Shown piece by piece: positions 12,993-25,800 of a stretch of 64,000 nt of DNA; position 1 is the stretch's first letter; every line of letters starts with the position of its first letter. Below the pieces are notes generated by a model. That model was not told where the DNA came from and made no database searches. It worked only from the letters and a program-made list of their open reading frames with translations. Source of the stretch: Toxotes chatareus (lineage: Eukaryota; Chordata; Actinopteri; Toxotidae); the NCBI GenBank assembly GCA_016801885.1, contig CM028889.1:27658001-27722000 (forward strand), written 5' to 3'. The position numbers were made by a program, and so were the translations under genes.

Positions 12993-14083
12993 GTTTTCAT
13001 CAGTCACGGTGCAGCACAGTTAAGTGAGCAGATGATATTATAGCTCTCTATCGGTGTTTGTGCAGCAAATCTCAACACCATAATTGCTGTACACAACTGC
13101 TGCCAGTTAAACGCCCCCTGCAGAACCTCTCCTCCTACTGCAGCACACAGCCAGTCATCAAAACACCAGGCACGCTCACTGTGCCTCAGGAAAATGTCTC
13201 TGTGCAAGGGGCCCTCATGAGGATACAGCCTCACAAATTACTGCAAGTAAAGAAGAAGGCAGTGCATCATGGGCACAGCAGCAGTAAACAAAATGGTCGC
13301 CCCACTGCTGAAAGTAAAACCTGGCACCCGCAGCGACTCCCATACTGATTTACAGGTCGACAATGAAACAATAGACAACAATGAAATCTGAAGATATCAG
13401 TGTTTTCTGAGGCCGTGACCCAATAATCACAAACCTAACTGGCAAGTAAAACTTATGATCATTATAAAAATGAGAACATGAATTACTTGAGGGCATTTAC
13501 TAGCATTAATATATTTGTTTTTCTTTACTGTTGCTCTTTGGAGTCATGTGCTTCATGACTCTGTGTCTGCTCTGCTGGTCAGTGGGATGAGATTAAACAA
13601 CATGAATGAGCTTAGGTTAACGTGACTTTATCCTGTGGATCACAGCCAGGCTTCGCTCAGCTGTGAAGGCTGCAGACTGTCCATAGGTCAAAGTTCTGGA
13701 AACACCTCACCAGTCTGCACAAATATGCATGGAATTTTTGGATTTGCAAAAACTAGTCTGCATTAGCAAGCAACATCTGAGATCACTGTTCCTGGTGAAA
13801 AGGCAGGACACATCTAATGAGGGTGAGAAGCTTTATCTCCACACCCAGCTCTTAATGTGCAGGCCTATATGAATGTTTAATGTTTAAATATGAAGATCAG
13901 GGATGCTTGGACATGTCCTCGCAGATGTGACTAACTGAGCTGTGCTGAGTCTGAGCCAGTTCTGTTTGTGAATTGGAGCAAAATGTTATAAAACCCAAAT
14001 TATACATTACAGTATATTACAATACAACAGATTAGGAGAAAATGTAAATGAAAATAAGGAGCGGTGAGAGGATTAAAACAGCT

Positions 14084-14260
14084 CACGTATGTTTGGTCAG
14101 GCAGTGGACAGAGATATGATCCAGTGATATAATCACTTCTTCTGGTTCTGGTTAGGATTCTTGCAGCAGTGCTCTTGTTGGTTATTCACAGATGAGTGGA
14201 GCGAGGCCACAGAAAAAGACATTACAATAATCAAACATGGATGAGAGAAGTCATTAGCCA
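14084..14260 (+). repeat. Degenerate copy of the teleost ATAGCGCC-family repeat (internal part)
   Basis: Contains CAGTGATATAATCACTTCTTCT, then GATTCTTGCAGCAG, then ACATTACAATAATC. These three landmarks occur in this order in the distal part of the same teleost repeat family whose proximal part is at 16.9-17.75 kb. This is recognition from memory; boundaries are approximate. Confidence 0.45.
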
Positions 14261-15204
14261 CGAGTGAACCTGAGTGACGGTGCTGTCGGGATGTGTGAGG
14301 ACACTCAGATCTAACACATGAGGTGAGACAAGAGCCTCAGCTGAACCACCAACAATTATCACAAGTATCTGAATGAGTCTCAGTGATCTTGTCTCAGAGA
14401 GAATGACTGGATGAACTCATGTAATGTGGGAATAAGCATGACCACTGTGAGGATCACTCACATGGGGCTGGATAATACTTCATTTACTTTCTAAGTAGGT
14501 CACTGACATGCACACTGACCGACTCCTTCCATACATGATATTCTGTCACAGACTGAGCTGGAAGCTGCTTTGTATCAGTGCATCAGAGAAAAGCTCTCGT
14601 TTTATTTTTCCATCACTGAGCTGTCCTTTGTTGGCCTCAAAATATATTTATTTTAGATGCATCATGCGCCTGCCAATACAATATGATGATATAACATGAT
14701 GAATAGCACACTGTTGTCACTGCTGTGGTTTCATATTAGGCAGCTCATGTTCATTCTTCCTCAGGTGTGAATAAACACAGTTGTTCCTTTTGTTTTAAAT
14801 CAAACTGGCTGCTGCTGCTCCTCAGAACATTTTCACCACTGACAGTGAAAATGACCCGTTTTGCTCAAAGGCTTTGTGAAGCCAGTCTTATGACTTGCCA
14901 ATTGTAATGGTGTGTACTGAGAGCTGGCTGTTTTCAGATGACTCCCAGACATGTGCCAGGGTTATGGCCTATAAAAAGCCAAACATCACCAGCAGTGCAG
15001 TTCATCTGCAAACAGACCAGCGTCTCATGTGCTGCAGCAGCAGAGAGGGAAGTCTCTGCTGTTCAGAACGTTCCTGGATGTTGGAATCATCCTTAGAGGC
15101 CTCATCTCACGTCTAATCTTCCCTGAGGTAGTCAGCTGCTGCGCTGTAAGTCATTCAGCGTCCAGGTGTTGCAGGTTGTGTTGTTTCTATTTTTCACCCT
15201 CGAT

Positions 15205-15688
15205 ATGAGTAAGTATCACAGTGAGCTGACCCAGAGGGAGCAGGAGTTGCTGAAAATTCGTCGAGACAGCGACACTAAAGCTGCTGAACTTGTCAAGATG
15301 GAGAAGATGCTGCAGCAGACCAAGAACCTGCTGGACAAGAAGACAGATTCTGGATCAGAGAGCCTGGGCTACCAGGAGAACATGGGTCTGTATCACAAAC
15401 AACAACACTGTCTAACTTCCCTCTTGGTTGGTAGCTGTTTGTGACTGTTTTCTTGTGTTGCCCGCTGCAGTGGAGGATCTGGAGGAAAAAGTGCGCTCCA
15501 GCAGACGATACAGGAGGAACTCCCTCCATCACACACAGATGCTGGAGAGCCAGATGAAAACGGTGAAAGGTGAGTTGGTGGGAACACTGGACCATCTTCA
15601 GGAGCTCAGGAACGTCCTGCGCCGCTCACAGCAGAAAGCAGAGGAGCGCAAAGCAGCGATGGAGAAGCTGGCGGCAGGGCTCAGGTGA
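15205..15688 (+). pseudogene. Isolated coiled-coil exon pair resembling part of CCDC18
   Basis: Two adjacent open segments with usable splice sites: about 15205 (true start probably an acceptor near 15214) to 15385, and 15471-15684, separated by an 85-base intron (CTGCAG acceptor). Joined, they give about 130 residues of heptad-like, Glu/Lys/Leu-rich coiled coil: YHSELTQREQELLKIRRD, AAELVKMEKMLQQTKNLLDK, VEDLEEKVRSSRR, LDHLQELRNVLRRSQQKAEE. After LRR...AAGLR there is either a GTGAAC donor or an immediate TGA at 15686. It resembles the large coiled-coil protein CCDC18, which lies between DIPK1A and DR1 in human. No other exons of that roughly 1,400-residue protein were found in the window. It is either a remnant or part of a gene I could not complete. 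Confidence 0.4.
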
Positions 15689-16889
15689 ACCACCTGCTCT
15701 GCAGCTGCCTTTGATTCAGAACGAGGTTTTGACCTTTTCCAGCTTTAACACACCAACTGAGCGTGTGACCTGACGTACGTCCAACATCCGTGAAAACGAA
15801 GCTGTGCAGAGATTCCATCTAAGAAGACCGCACCCATACTCTGGTTAAGGTAGAAGACAGAGACTTGAGCTGCTGTGTTGGTCCTCACCCTGCTCTTCTC
15901 CAGCTGTGCACTGAGGCTTCACTTGGCGTCACTAAAGAAAATATAAAAATAGCTTCTTCTTTTTTCTTCCCTTTCTTCCCCATTTTTGTCTCTTTGTCTT
16001 ATTGTCTCCTTGTCTCATATCCTGAGGGCTTCATGTTGACATGCTTTGAATTACTTCTCTGTGTCTCCTGGAAACAATCCGAAGATGATTTCAAATTATT
16101 TTCACATCATTGCATAGTTCTGTCATCTCTCTTCTACAAATTTAAAATACGGATTTGTTCAATTTTTTTTTAATCTCAGAGGCTGGTAAGAATTGTTTTT
16201 CAGCACCAGTTGAATTTGTATATAAAGTCCATCTGCAGTATCAGTAAACAGGAAACGTCCCTGACAGACGGCGCAGACATCGTTTCGCTTTAATATCTTT
16301 CAGAGAAAAACAGTTGCACCAATTTATCTTTAAAACGAACTGTTCGATCATTTACTGTCAGAAGCATGAAATGAATCATCCTGGGATGTGAACATTAAAT
16401 GGTGTGTTACAGACAGATCTGAAGAGGAACAGTGTTTTTCCCAGGTGACAGAGGAGCATGCTCAGTATTGTTCAGCAGCTCTCGGTGTGTCGACTCCCTC
16501 TGGGATCAATGGTCCGCTGTGTGTTTCCTGTGGTGAGTCATCTGAAAGCTGTATTTGTTCCTTCCCTGTGGTTCAGATGTGATCAGATCCAATTTAGCAC
16601 AGCTTGTTTCACACAGTGTCACATGCTGTGACGCTGTGAGGGGATTTCATCCGCTGACCCTGAGCGAGACATTTAACTGTATTATGACACCATGACAGAG
16701 CAAAGTCAGATTCATTATGTACAGTTACACGTTATCTAACGTTTCCTGTCTCTCACTGCAGTTACTGCAGTCCCACAAAGCTCGTACCTTTTCTCACGTC
16801 AGTGATGATTATAAATGAATATAAGTGTTAATAACATCAACATGTGTGTGTTTTCTGTGGGTTTGGAGATATAGAACAGCAGAACGGAG

Positions 16890-17755
16890 GATTCAATTCA
16901 ATTCAATTCAATTCAATTCAATTCAATTTTATTTATATAGCGCCTTCCACAATCAAAATTGTCTCAAAGCGCTTTACAGAGACCCAGAGCCTGACCCCAG
17001 AGCAAGCACTTAAGGCGACAGTGGCAAGGAAAACTCCCTTTAACAGGAAGAAACCTTGAGCAGAACCTGGCTCAGATGGGGGACCCTCCTGCCGATGGCC
17101 GGGCTGGGTGAAAGGAGGAAAAGGAGGAAGATAGGACAGCTAGGAATGGAGGAGAGGAGGAGAAGGACATGCAGCATAATACAGACAATGTGGGTCAGTA
17201 TTTACATTACAGTTAGTGAACAGTTATTGGATAATGTGTGCTCAGCAGATTAGAATTATGAAACAGAGCACGGAGGCAAAAAGCTGTCATGACTGGTAAT
17301 TATTTACATTACAGTCTGCAAAGAATATTAATCAAATATTTATCTGTAGCAGAACGGAACATTAAACATGTTAGAAATAGATCATTGTAAACAATAAACA
17401 GCAGCAGGTGGGTGGAGCCAGGACCATAGGACATGCAGCTCCGGAGCCAGAGGTACCTGCAGTAAGGTACAGAGAAAGAGAGACCAGAGAGAAACAAACA
17501 CAGGACTACGGGACAGAGAGGACACAGAGTTAATGACATGTAATAAAGGCTAATAAATTTGAGAGTGGGTCTGAGAGAAAGAGAAAGAAGAAGAAGTGCA
17601 TGAGTAAATCATGGGATGTCCCCAGCAGCCTCGGCCTATAGCAGCATAACTAGGGGATGATTCAGTTGCCTGAGCCAGCCCTACTAAGGGCTATATCCTT
17701 AACTGTAACAGTGTCTATAGAGATAATTGTGACTAACTATAAGTTTAATAAATAA
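16890..17755 (+). repeat. Teleost interspersed repeat (AATTC array plus TTTATATAGCGCC unit)
   Basis: Starts with seven ATTCA units (16892-16926). Next comes TTTATTTATATAGCGCC, then TCTCAAAGCGCTTTACAGAG, then GGCAAGGAAAACTCCCTTTA and ACAGGAAGAAACCTTGAGCA. Near the right end are CCCAGCAGCCTCGGCCTATA and AGCAGCATAACTAGGGGATG. These landmarks define a very common fish repeat of about 1 kb that I know by sequence, not by a certain family name. It has no intact coding frame. Confidence 0.8.
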
Positions 17756-17998
17756 ATAAAGGATCACAACAAATGGCCAGCAGGGGGCACTGGAGAGCTC
17801 TCAGTGAGCAGACTGGAACAGAAACCAGCACCTAATTCTTACTGAGCTTTAACCTTTAACCTTTAACACCACAAACCAGGAATCATTCGATTCATCCTCG
17901 TGCTGAAGTGTGTTGGACAGCAAGAAACTAAACCCAAACTGCTCCCAGAAGTTTTTTCTAAACTAAATCAGTGTCTATAACCTGTCTCTGTCACAGTT

Positions 17999-18030
17999 TG
18001 TTCATTCATTCATTCATTCATTCATTCATT
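17999..18030. repeat. ATTC tetranucleotide microsatellite
   Basis: Seven to eight uninterrupted TTCA units. Confidence 0.9.
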
Positions 18031-21000
18031 TATCCTGCCTGCTTTTTTATGGTGGTGTTTCTGGGCTTCCTATTTAAATATCTTTTCACAGTATATCTGC
18101 AATCTAACTTCCACTAAAAAGAAGAGTGAGAGCAAACTGGTTAGTCTTTGTTCCAGCCTGAGGCCTGGGAAGCTGTTTAAAGGGTTGCCTTTAAGATACG
18201 AGGCACCACCCTTACATTAGCCACAAGCACTGTGAACTCGGTAACGTCCTCCATTATCATGAAACATATTGTTCTGTTGTTGCATAATGAACCACCCACT
18301 GTTCAGTTGTGCAAGTGCTGGTGACACAACCTCCAGAAGATTTAAAAGGTTTGGACTTGTTTGTGTGAATTGGTGCTAAGTTTACAGTATATGCTACCAG
18401 AGCCATGACAGATGTCCTTGTTGTGACAGTTTTGCAGTTTTTGCATTCACTAAAACCAAAAAATCCAGAAGTGGCCATCACAACAATAAATGTGGTGATC
18501 ACTGTATGTTTTAAATACTTGAAGTTCTTTACTGACAGAGTTGTTCACATAAACAGTTTGTTAGTTAAAGTTTAATTAGAGTTCATTGAGAAGAAAGAAG
18601 TTCACTTTATCATCAGTCTCACAGGCATCTGCTGCCTCCATCACCACAGTGGAAGTAACTGCAGTTTCATTTGTGCTGCTCACAGCACTGAAAAATCAGA
18701 TTCACAGAATTCAGCAGCTGCAAGTCTTACACAGTGTCGGGAGGGAGGCAAATTTCGACTGCACTGGGCAGTGACATATTCCACAGTGGGTGTCTGCTGC
18801 AGATAGAAGCAGGGTAGCTGGGCTGGGCCTTTCCCAGCAGTAAACGGGATATAGCTGCTCCTTTTCTGAAGCTGTAACTCTCTTTGACCATGTTGTTTTC
18901 TGATGTGTTGACCGCGGCCCAGTACAGCATTTACTTCCATAGCGGAGGATTATGATCCTTTCGAGAGTAAGAGTGTGGAAGTCAGGGTGATGGAGGGACG
19001 TGTTGCTTCTCAGATTTACATTCACAAAACATGTGTTTACATCCAACCTGCACTTAATGTTTGTGTTTGATGGTGACCACAGTCTTTCCCTAACGTTAAC
19101 CGGCTGTGTGAGTTGCCTAACCATAGCCACGTCCTAACCTTAGCTAGCTTCCTTAGTTACCTAACTAAACCATAGTCATGGTTTATTTGCCCACAGTGAG
19201 AGATGAGACACAGAGCACAGCATTCAGAGTAGTACTCCCCATGACCAGTAGCCTGAACTGTGATCAGACACTTAAACACACTGAACAGTCATTAGCCTGT
19301 GGCTAATATGGTGTTTCCAGCTTTTGAGATAAATTGCAGAATTAATTGTCATTTCCAACAACTCACACTTTAACACTGATTTTTACTAAATCTATCATGA
19401 ACTGCATGTGCTTAACTTTCACAAATAACCTGTGGAACACAAATCCAGGTCCATCACATTGGTCTCCACCCAGGAGAGCCCCACTCCTGACCTGTGCTTC
19501 ACCTGCCCTCTTCAGGTGAGCTCATACTGAAACCCAACCTGTGCCCTTCCGGCATTATACAGTATTCCAGTCAGGTTATTGTTCCCCTTCTTTGTATCTT
19601 GGATAAATCCCATATACATTAAAAGTAAACTCTGTTAAATGAAGGGGAGGGTGTTCCAAGGGGCTCTATGGGGTACTGCAGAAAGTCCAAGAATTTTACT
19701 GAGCAATATTCATCTAAATATATAATAAAACGCAGACTTGCTGCCTTTTATTGTTTTATTTCTCTTTCAAAGAAGTCTGAGCTTATAGTTGGTGAGGGCA
19801 GTTGCTACGGTTTTTTTCTTACCAACAAATGAATATGTTAGAGGAGATAACTTGTTTTAAATGATCAGTTCAATATTTATGGAAAAAGACTTATTTGCCC
19901 TGTTGTTCAGAGTTAGATGTTAAGATTGATACCTCTCTGAAATTTCTGATATTTGGCCTAAAGCTACAGTCACTTGTGCTAAGATCAGCGAACTAGCAGC
20001 CAGTTGTAGCTTTCAACCCTCTCACCTCACTGAAAACAAACAAGTGCATTTCTCAAAATCTCGAAATTCTTTTCATGCTGGAAAATTCAAACCTATCTTT
20101 GATTAAACTGACTGATTTATTAATTAGCTATGATCAGGACTGGTGACCAGCAAATTCCCCTGAACAGCTGCAGAGAATCTTCCTCATGAGGAAATGTTGC
20201 TGCAGGAAATTAAAACTGAGACACATCTGCAGGCAGTTTTCGCTCCATGATTCATGTGTCCCTCGTTCGACCAGTAAGAAGCCTTGTTATCAGACTTGTG
20301 ATTGTGCCATATGCTTCACAGCACTGTTCCAGAAAAATACTGCTGAAAGCTGTTTGTGTCTCCCTGTGAGATGTTGCAGTCCTGTAGGTAATAACAGCCA
20401 GCACCCTTCACTGTTATGCAACATGAACTGCAGGAGGGTACATACTCATACTCAGGTTAGAACAAGTTGCTTGTAGTTGGCAGCCTTTGTGTTCTGACTC
20501 TGTGTTAGGGTTATGTGTGTGTGCACTTGTGTGGGTGTATGCATTTAGTCTTGTGGGGGCACGGTGGTATGTTCCAGACAGGCACTGTGTGAGTTGTGTG
20601 TACACAACAAGGCAGAATGTGCTGATGCAGCTCTAACACAGTGATGGACCCAGCCCAAACTTGAGGCGACAGCCGGAGCTCAGAGGATGGATTTATTCTT
20701 TCGCTCACAGACTCCAGCTGCTGACAGACCAGTGACACACAGTTACACCCCGGCTCAAACGCATGCTAAAAACACAACAATGCAACTGTTAAATCAACTG
20801 TGCAACTGCAAGATGAGCTGAATGTTTTTCACACTTCACAAACTGTAATAACTTCCAATAATGCGCAGCTGTTCTTTCCACCACAGATCCACTGCTGGAC
20901 TGAGGAAGGAGCTGAATCAGCCGTTCATATTAGATCCGCCTCACTCATGCGTTAATGATAAACTCTTTTTTGTTTCTTAATCTCATTTATTGATGTATAT

Positions 21001-21547
21001 ACCCTACACTTAGGAAATTAGCTTATCACTTTTTTCACCTGCATTACAGTGAAAATTATGATTCCAAAACAGTGATCCCAGGTGATATCAGAGAGGCGTT
21101 GCATTAACCATCTTTCATTTACAATGGTGGCTCGCAGAGACTGGATTTTTGCTGTGGTGGAAGAAGAAGCCTTTTCACATCATTTACTTCCCTAAAAGGA
21201 AAAATACTCCGTTACAAACAACAGTGCTGCATCCAAAGCATTAATTAAGTGAAAGTAACGATAATCATCAAAGTGTAAAATAAAAGTACTTGTTGGACAG
21301 AAGTGACACCTGTGTGTTGTTTGGTTATATTGTTGGATTGCATCAAGATTTAAGCATTAATGCTGAGGCTGGAGGAGGAATAGGAACATACCTGTAGAGC
21401 AGGACTGAGCGGCAGAGAGCCGTTTTAAATCCAGTATTGTTTCATAATGTTTCATATGTGCTTGAAAGGCCGTGCAGACTCTCTGCAGACTGGGCTGGGA
21501 TGCGGCTGAACACGCCCTCCCGTCGGAACGCGGATGTTGCTGCAGCC

Positions 21548-21653
21548 TATATATGAGACCTGAGCGCAGAGGGCCTGGGCGGAAACCTGGAAGCGCAGCA
21601 GTGCAGCCGGATCAGCCTCTTCGCACCCAGCATCTGTCTTCTGTCTTCACCAG
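21548..21653 (+). promoter_or_regulatory. TATA promoter and untranslated first exon of the scinderin-like gene
   Basis: TATATAT at 21548-21554 is a strong TATA box. Transcription would start about 25-30 bases downstream, near 21578. The exon is GC-rich and ends CACCAG|GTAAAG at 21653. The next acceptor is at 22805, directly before the exon holding the ATG. A sharp TATA promoter suits a gene expressed at high level in particular tissues. The start site itself is inferred. Confidence 0.6.
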
Positions 21654-22817
21654 GTAAAGTATTTGGGGAAATTATGCATCATTTGCTCGTCGCAAGTTTC
21701 TCAAAAATGCGATAGAAAACTCTCTTAAGCTAAATGACAGAGCAGTTTCTTACTTTAGCTTTTGAGAATTATTTGTTTGGATCAGAATGGACCTGCTTAC
21801 ACTGACTGAACTCGGACGAATTTCGAAAACACATCTGTAAAAGTTGTGAGTGAATATTTAGAACAATGAAAGAATACGTGAATAAACCTGGATTACAACC
21901 AGAAATTCTCTCAGTTACCTGGAAACAGATGTTTCCTCTGGTGCATGGGACATATTCATACGTTGTTTTCCCACTGTTTGGTGGAGAGCGCAGTAATTAC
22001 ACACAGTGTAGGACATATTGTCTTTGCCTGTGGGGAGTGGCTCTTCATGCTCTTCATGCTCCAGAATACACATCAACACTTTGCTTTGCAGCTGGGAATC
22101 AAGCGGGGAGGACACTCCCTGCTACATCAGGTGATTTTTCCAACACACTTCTGTCAATAAAATGGTACCTGCATTACTGGTTAAGCAACACAGGCAGAGT
22201 ACATCCAGGACTGACCTGGTGTTCTGGGGAAAAAAGGAGCTTTTAATGGAAATGGAATAAAGCAACATAGTGCATTATTGATGAAATGAAAAACCGGTCT
22301 GAGTGAACCTCTGAGAGCTTTGTAATGTGCACCATTCGTTTTCCAGAGATGCTCAACATCCAGGTGATGATAAAAACTGGGGATCACTATGTTTGTACTG
22401 CTTGTCGTACTTTATTTTAAAGTAGACACGATGAGAGCAGTCGCCTGAGTCTCAGTGGTAGAATTCAGATTTGTATGAAACTAGAGCTGCAGCCATCGAC
22501 TGTTTTCATCACAGAGTAAATGTTGAGTCTAAAAAATGTCAGTAAACAGTGAAAAATGTCTGATACAATATCATCTGTTAGCTTGTTTTATCCAGTCAAC
22601 TGCCCAAAATCTGAAGATAATCAGTTTACAGTCTCACAGGAAAAAGCTGGCGCTGGACGATGTTTGACACTCAAGCTTGAGAACTGAAACAGTTTATTCA
22701 AATAATCTTTTCAGCTCCGTATGAAACTGTCACAAACTAAGGTGGGTTACTGTCCTTGCTGTGGGCTGGTGGCTTACTTGTTAATGAAGAAGTGTCTTCT
22801 CTCAGGCCCTGAGCACC

Positions 22818-25800
22818 ATGGCGTACCACAAAGAGTTCGAGACTGCAGGAAAGAAGCCCGGCCTGCAGGTGTGGCGGGTGGAAAAAATGGATTTGAAACC
22901 TGTCCCGACTGAACTCCATGGAGACTTCTTCACCGGAGACTCTTACATAGTGCTCTACACCACCTCTGCACCTTCTTACAACGTTCACTCGTGGATCGGT
23001 ATTGGGTTTAGATTCTTTGCTGACGTGTCAAAGACGTGTTATTTTTCCATCATTCATTGTTTTGTATTGTCTTTGCTGTGATGTTTAACACCACAGGCAA
23101 CGAAGCTTCCCAGGATGAGAGGGGGGCTGCTGCTATCTTCATGACCCAGCTGGATGATTTCCTGCGCGGAGCCCCGAGACAGTTCACTGAGTTTCAAAAC
23201 CAAGAGTCAGTCACCTTTCTGGGCTACTTCAAGTCTGGCATCAAATACAAGGTGCAGCATGATACACACATGCCTGTGGTTTTCGTGGTGGTATAAATCA
23301 TATAAAACATATATTTACATATTGTCCTTTAGGAAACGAGAGATCAATGAATTCCTGTGTGCCACACATCGATGAAACCAAAGTAATGGTCTAATGTTGA
23401 GGGGTTGTTTAAGGATTGCATGTTAACACGGGAAGTGGAACTCCTCACGCTGCTATTTTGGGAACTGTTTGGAGTTGTGGTTGGTTGCTCCCTCAGGTTT
23501 TCCGCTGAAGGTTTCCATGGAGAGTTTGAACCAGCAAACAAGCAGAGCAGAAACATGCTCTCTAATTCCAAAACACCAAAGAGCTACACGTCATGTGCTG
23601 AAGTAGACCTCTGAAGACAGACTAACCTGTGTTGTATGTCTGTATCGAGAGATGGTGCGAATTTGAAGTTGAAATGCTGATTCTCTCCAGTTAGAATCCA
23701 AACATCGTTAAAGGAACAGTTATACGCTCATTTCCTTTCTTGCCAAGAGTTAGATGATAAGATTTGTAATGAAGAGCCAGGAGACAGTTATCTTAGATTA
23801 GCCCGAAGACAGGAAACAGGAAAAGCTAACAGCTAAACAGGCTTTGTCCAAAAGTTAAAAAAAAAAAAAAAAGATTTTGCAGATGATTACCTGTCAACCT
23901 TCTGCTGATGACGAGGCACGGCTCGCCAAGGAACAGTTCCACCATTCAACACGTTAAAATCACACATTACTCTTTGATTTTTTTTACATACATATTGTTA
24001 ACGTGTTCATTTCTGAGCTTTGGAGAGAGATGGATTTTGTGTTTTTTGACTATGGACATAGACCATCTGGCTAGTTCCCCTTTTCCAGTTTAAGCTAAGC
24101 TAAGCCCCATATTTAGTGTAGAAACATGAGTGGTATCAGTCTTTTCCCAACCTGTCAAACTGATCCTTTAACATCAGTCTTCTGTGGTTAGCATATTGTC
24201 CTTCTACATACCATACAGCTATAGTTTAACAGTTCTAATGCTTCATTCGACTTGACTTTGCTGCTGTCACAGAAAGGTGGAGTGGCCTCAGGCTTCCAGC
24301 ACGTGGTGACCAACGATGTAAATGTGAAGCGCCTGCTGCATGTTAAAGGTCGTCGGATGATCAGAGCCACAGAGGTGGACATGTCCTGGGCCAGCTTCAA
24401 CAAAGGAGACTGCTTCATCATTGATTTGGGAAAGGTGATCTAGAACTGGGGCTCGATACCCAAAATATGTTGGACAGTGTTTCACCATAACTAATCTTGT
24501 TTTCCTCTGCTTGTCGCTATGAAATGCTAGGATATCTACCACTGGTCTGGCAGTGAAAGCAATCGCTTTGAGCGCCTGAAAACCACTGAGCTGGCCATTG
24601 ATATCCGCGACAACGAGAGAAAAGGCCGTGCTGAAGTACACATGATTGAAGAAGGCTCTGAGCCAGAAGATGTCATTAAAGTGAGTAAAGCTTTTTTTCT
24701 TTACTTTTGTTTGTTAAGGAAATCTCTGGAGAGGTTCAAAGAATTTATCCAGCTCATTCGGCTGCCAGGAAGGATGCAATCTGTCTGTGGTTGTTTATTT
24801 ATAGGTGCTTGGCCCCATGCCTACCCTCCCACCAGGAAGCTCAGACGATGTAGCTGTTGAGAAGAAGAACAAGAACCAGGCATCTCTCTATTTGGTAAAT
24901 ACACATAAATACTCAGCTTCTAAATGAACTCCTGTGATTAATGTTACAGTATGTAAAAGGTTCAGATGATATTTGTCGATGCTTTGATCATCGCTCTTCT
25001 TTCCAGATTTCTGATGCTGCTGGCTCCATGAAGACAACCATGGTGGCTGATAAAAACCCATTCAAACAGGACATGCTCTCCAAGAGTGACTGCTACATCC
25101 TGGACAATGGAGCAGACAATAAGATATTTGTCTGGAAAGGTATTAGAGCTAGAAATCGATTCATGTCTTTCTCAGCCTTCTGTTCTTTGGATATACCCTG
25201 GTGTATTTATCAGTGTTTAGTTTGCTCATAGCAACAACCTGTTAGTCAGCACTCTGTGTTTCCTTACCAACGCATGAGTCATTCATCGATTTTGCCAGAG
25301 TTTGAAATTACTGACCGCTGTGCCGCACTGACCTGCAGGAAAGGATGCAAATGCAGACGAGCGCAAAGCAGCACTGGCTGCTGCAAAGAAATTCATCACA
25401 GACAAAAATTACCCCAAGAATACTCAGGTAAAGTGACCATGTGGTGAAAGTCTGCGAACAGAACTTCATCCTTCCTAACTCGTCTTGCTCTTTGTCCCTG
25501 TTGACCCTTGTGGTTCTGTCCGGTCTGACATGTACAGATCCAGATAATGCCAGCAGGGGGTGAGACCACCCTGTTTAAGCAGTTCTTCTTCAACTGGCTG
25601 GACAAGGATGAGACTACAGGACCAAGTAAGGGCTACACCATCGGTCGCATCGCCCGGGTGGAGCAAATTCCTTTTGATTCCTCCACACTCCACAGTAACA
25701 AGATCATGGCTGCCCAGCATGGCATGGTGGACGATGGCTCTGGGAAAGTCCAGGTACGGTCACTGGTCTCATTACGTCTAAGTCATGCTATATGTTCATT

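Larger units (their letters stand above)
8781..15200. other. Intergenic region between dipk1a and the CCDC18-like exons
   Basis: Apart from the element at 9053-9438, the ACACA and GAA simple repeats and the degenerate repeat near 14.1 kb, I see no supportable gene or RNA. Open frames are all under 100 codons and unremarkable. Confidence 0.6.
15689..21547. other. Intergenic region upstream of the scinderin-like gene
   Basis: Holds the ATAGCGCC-type repeat (16.89-17.75 kb) and an ATTC array near 18.0 kb. Otherwise only short open frames that I cannot support as genes. A region near 19.85-20.1 kb has faint similarity to a repeat also seen at 23.7 kb. Confidence 0.55.
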
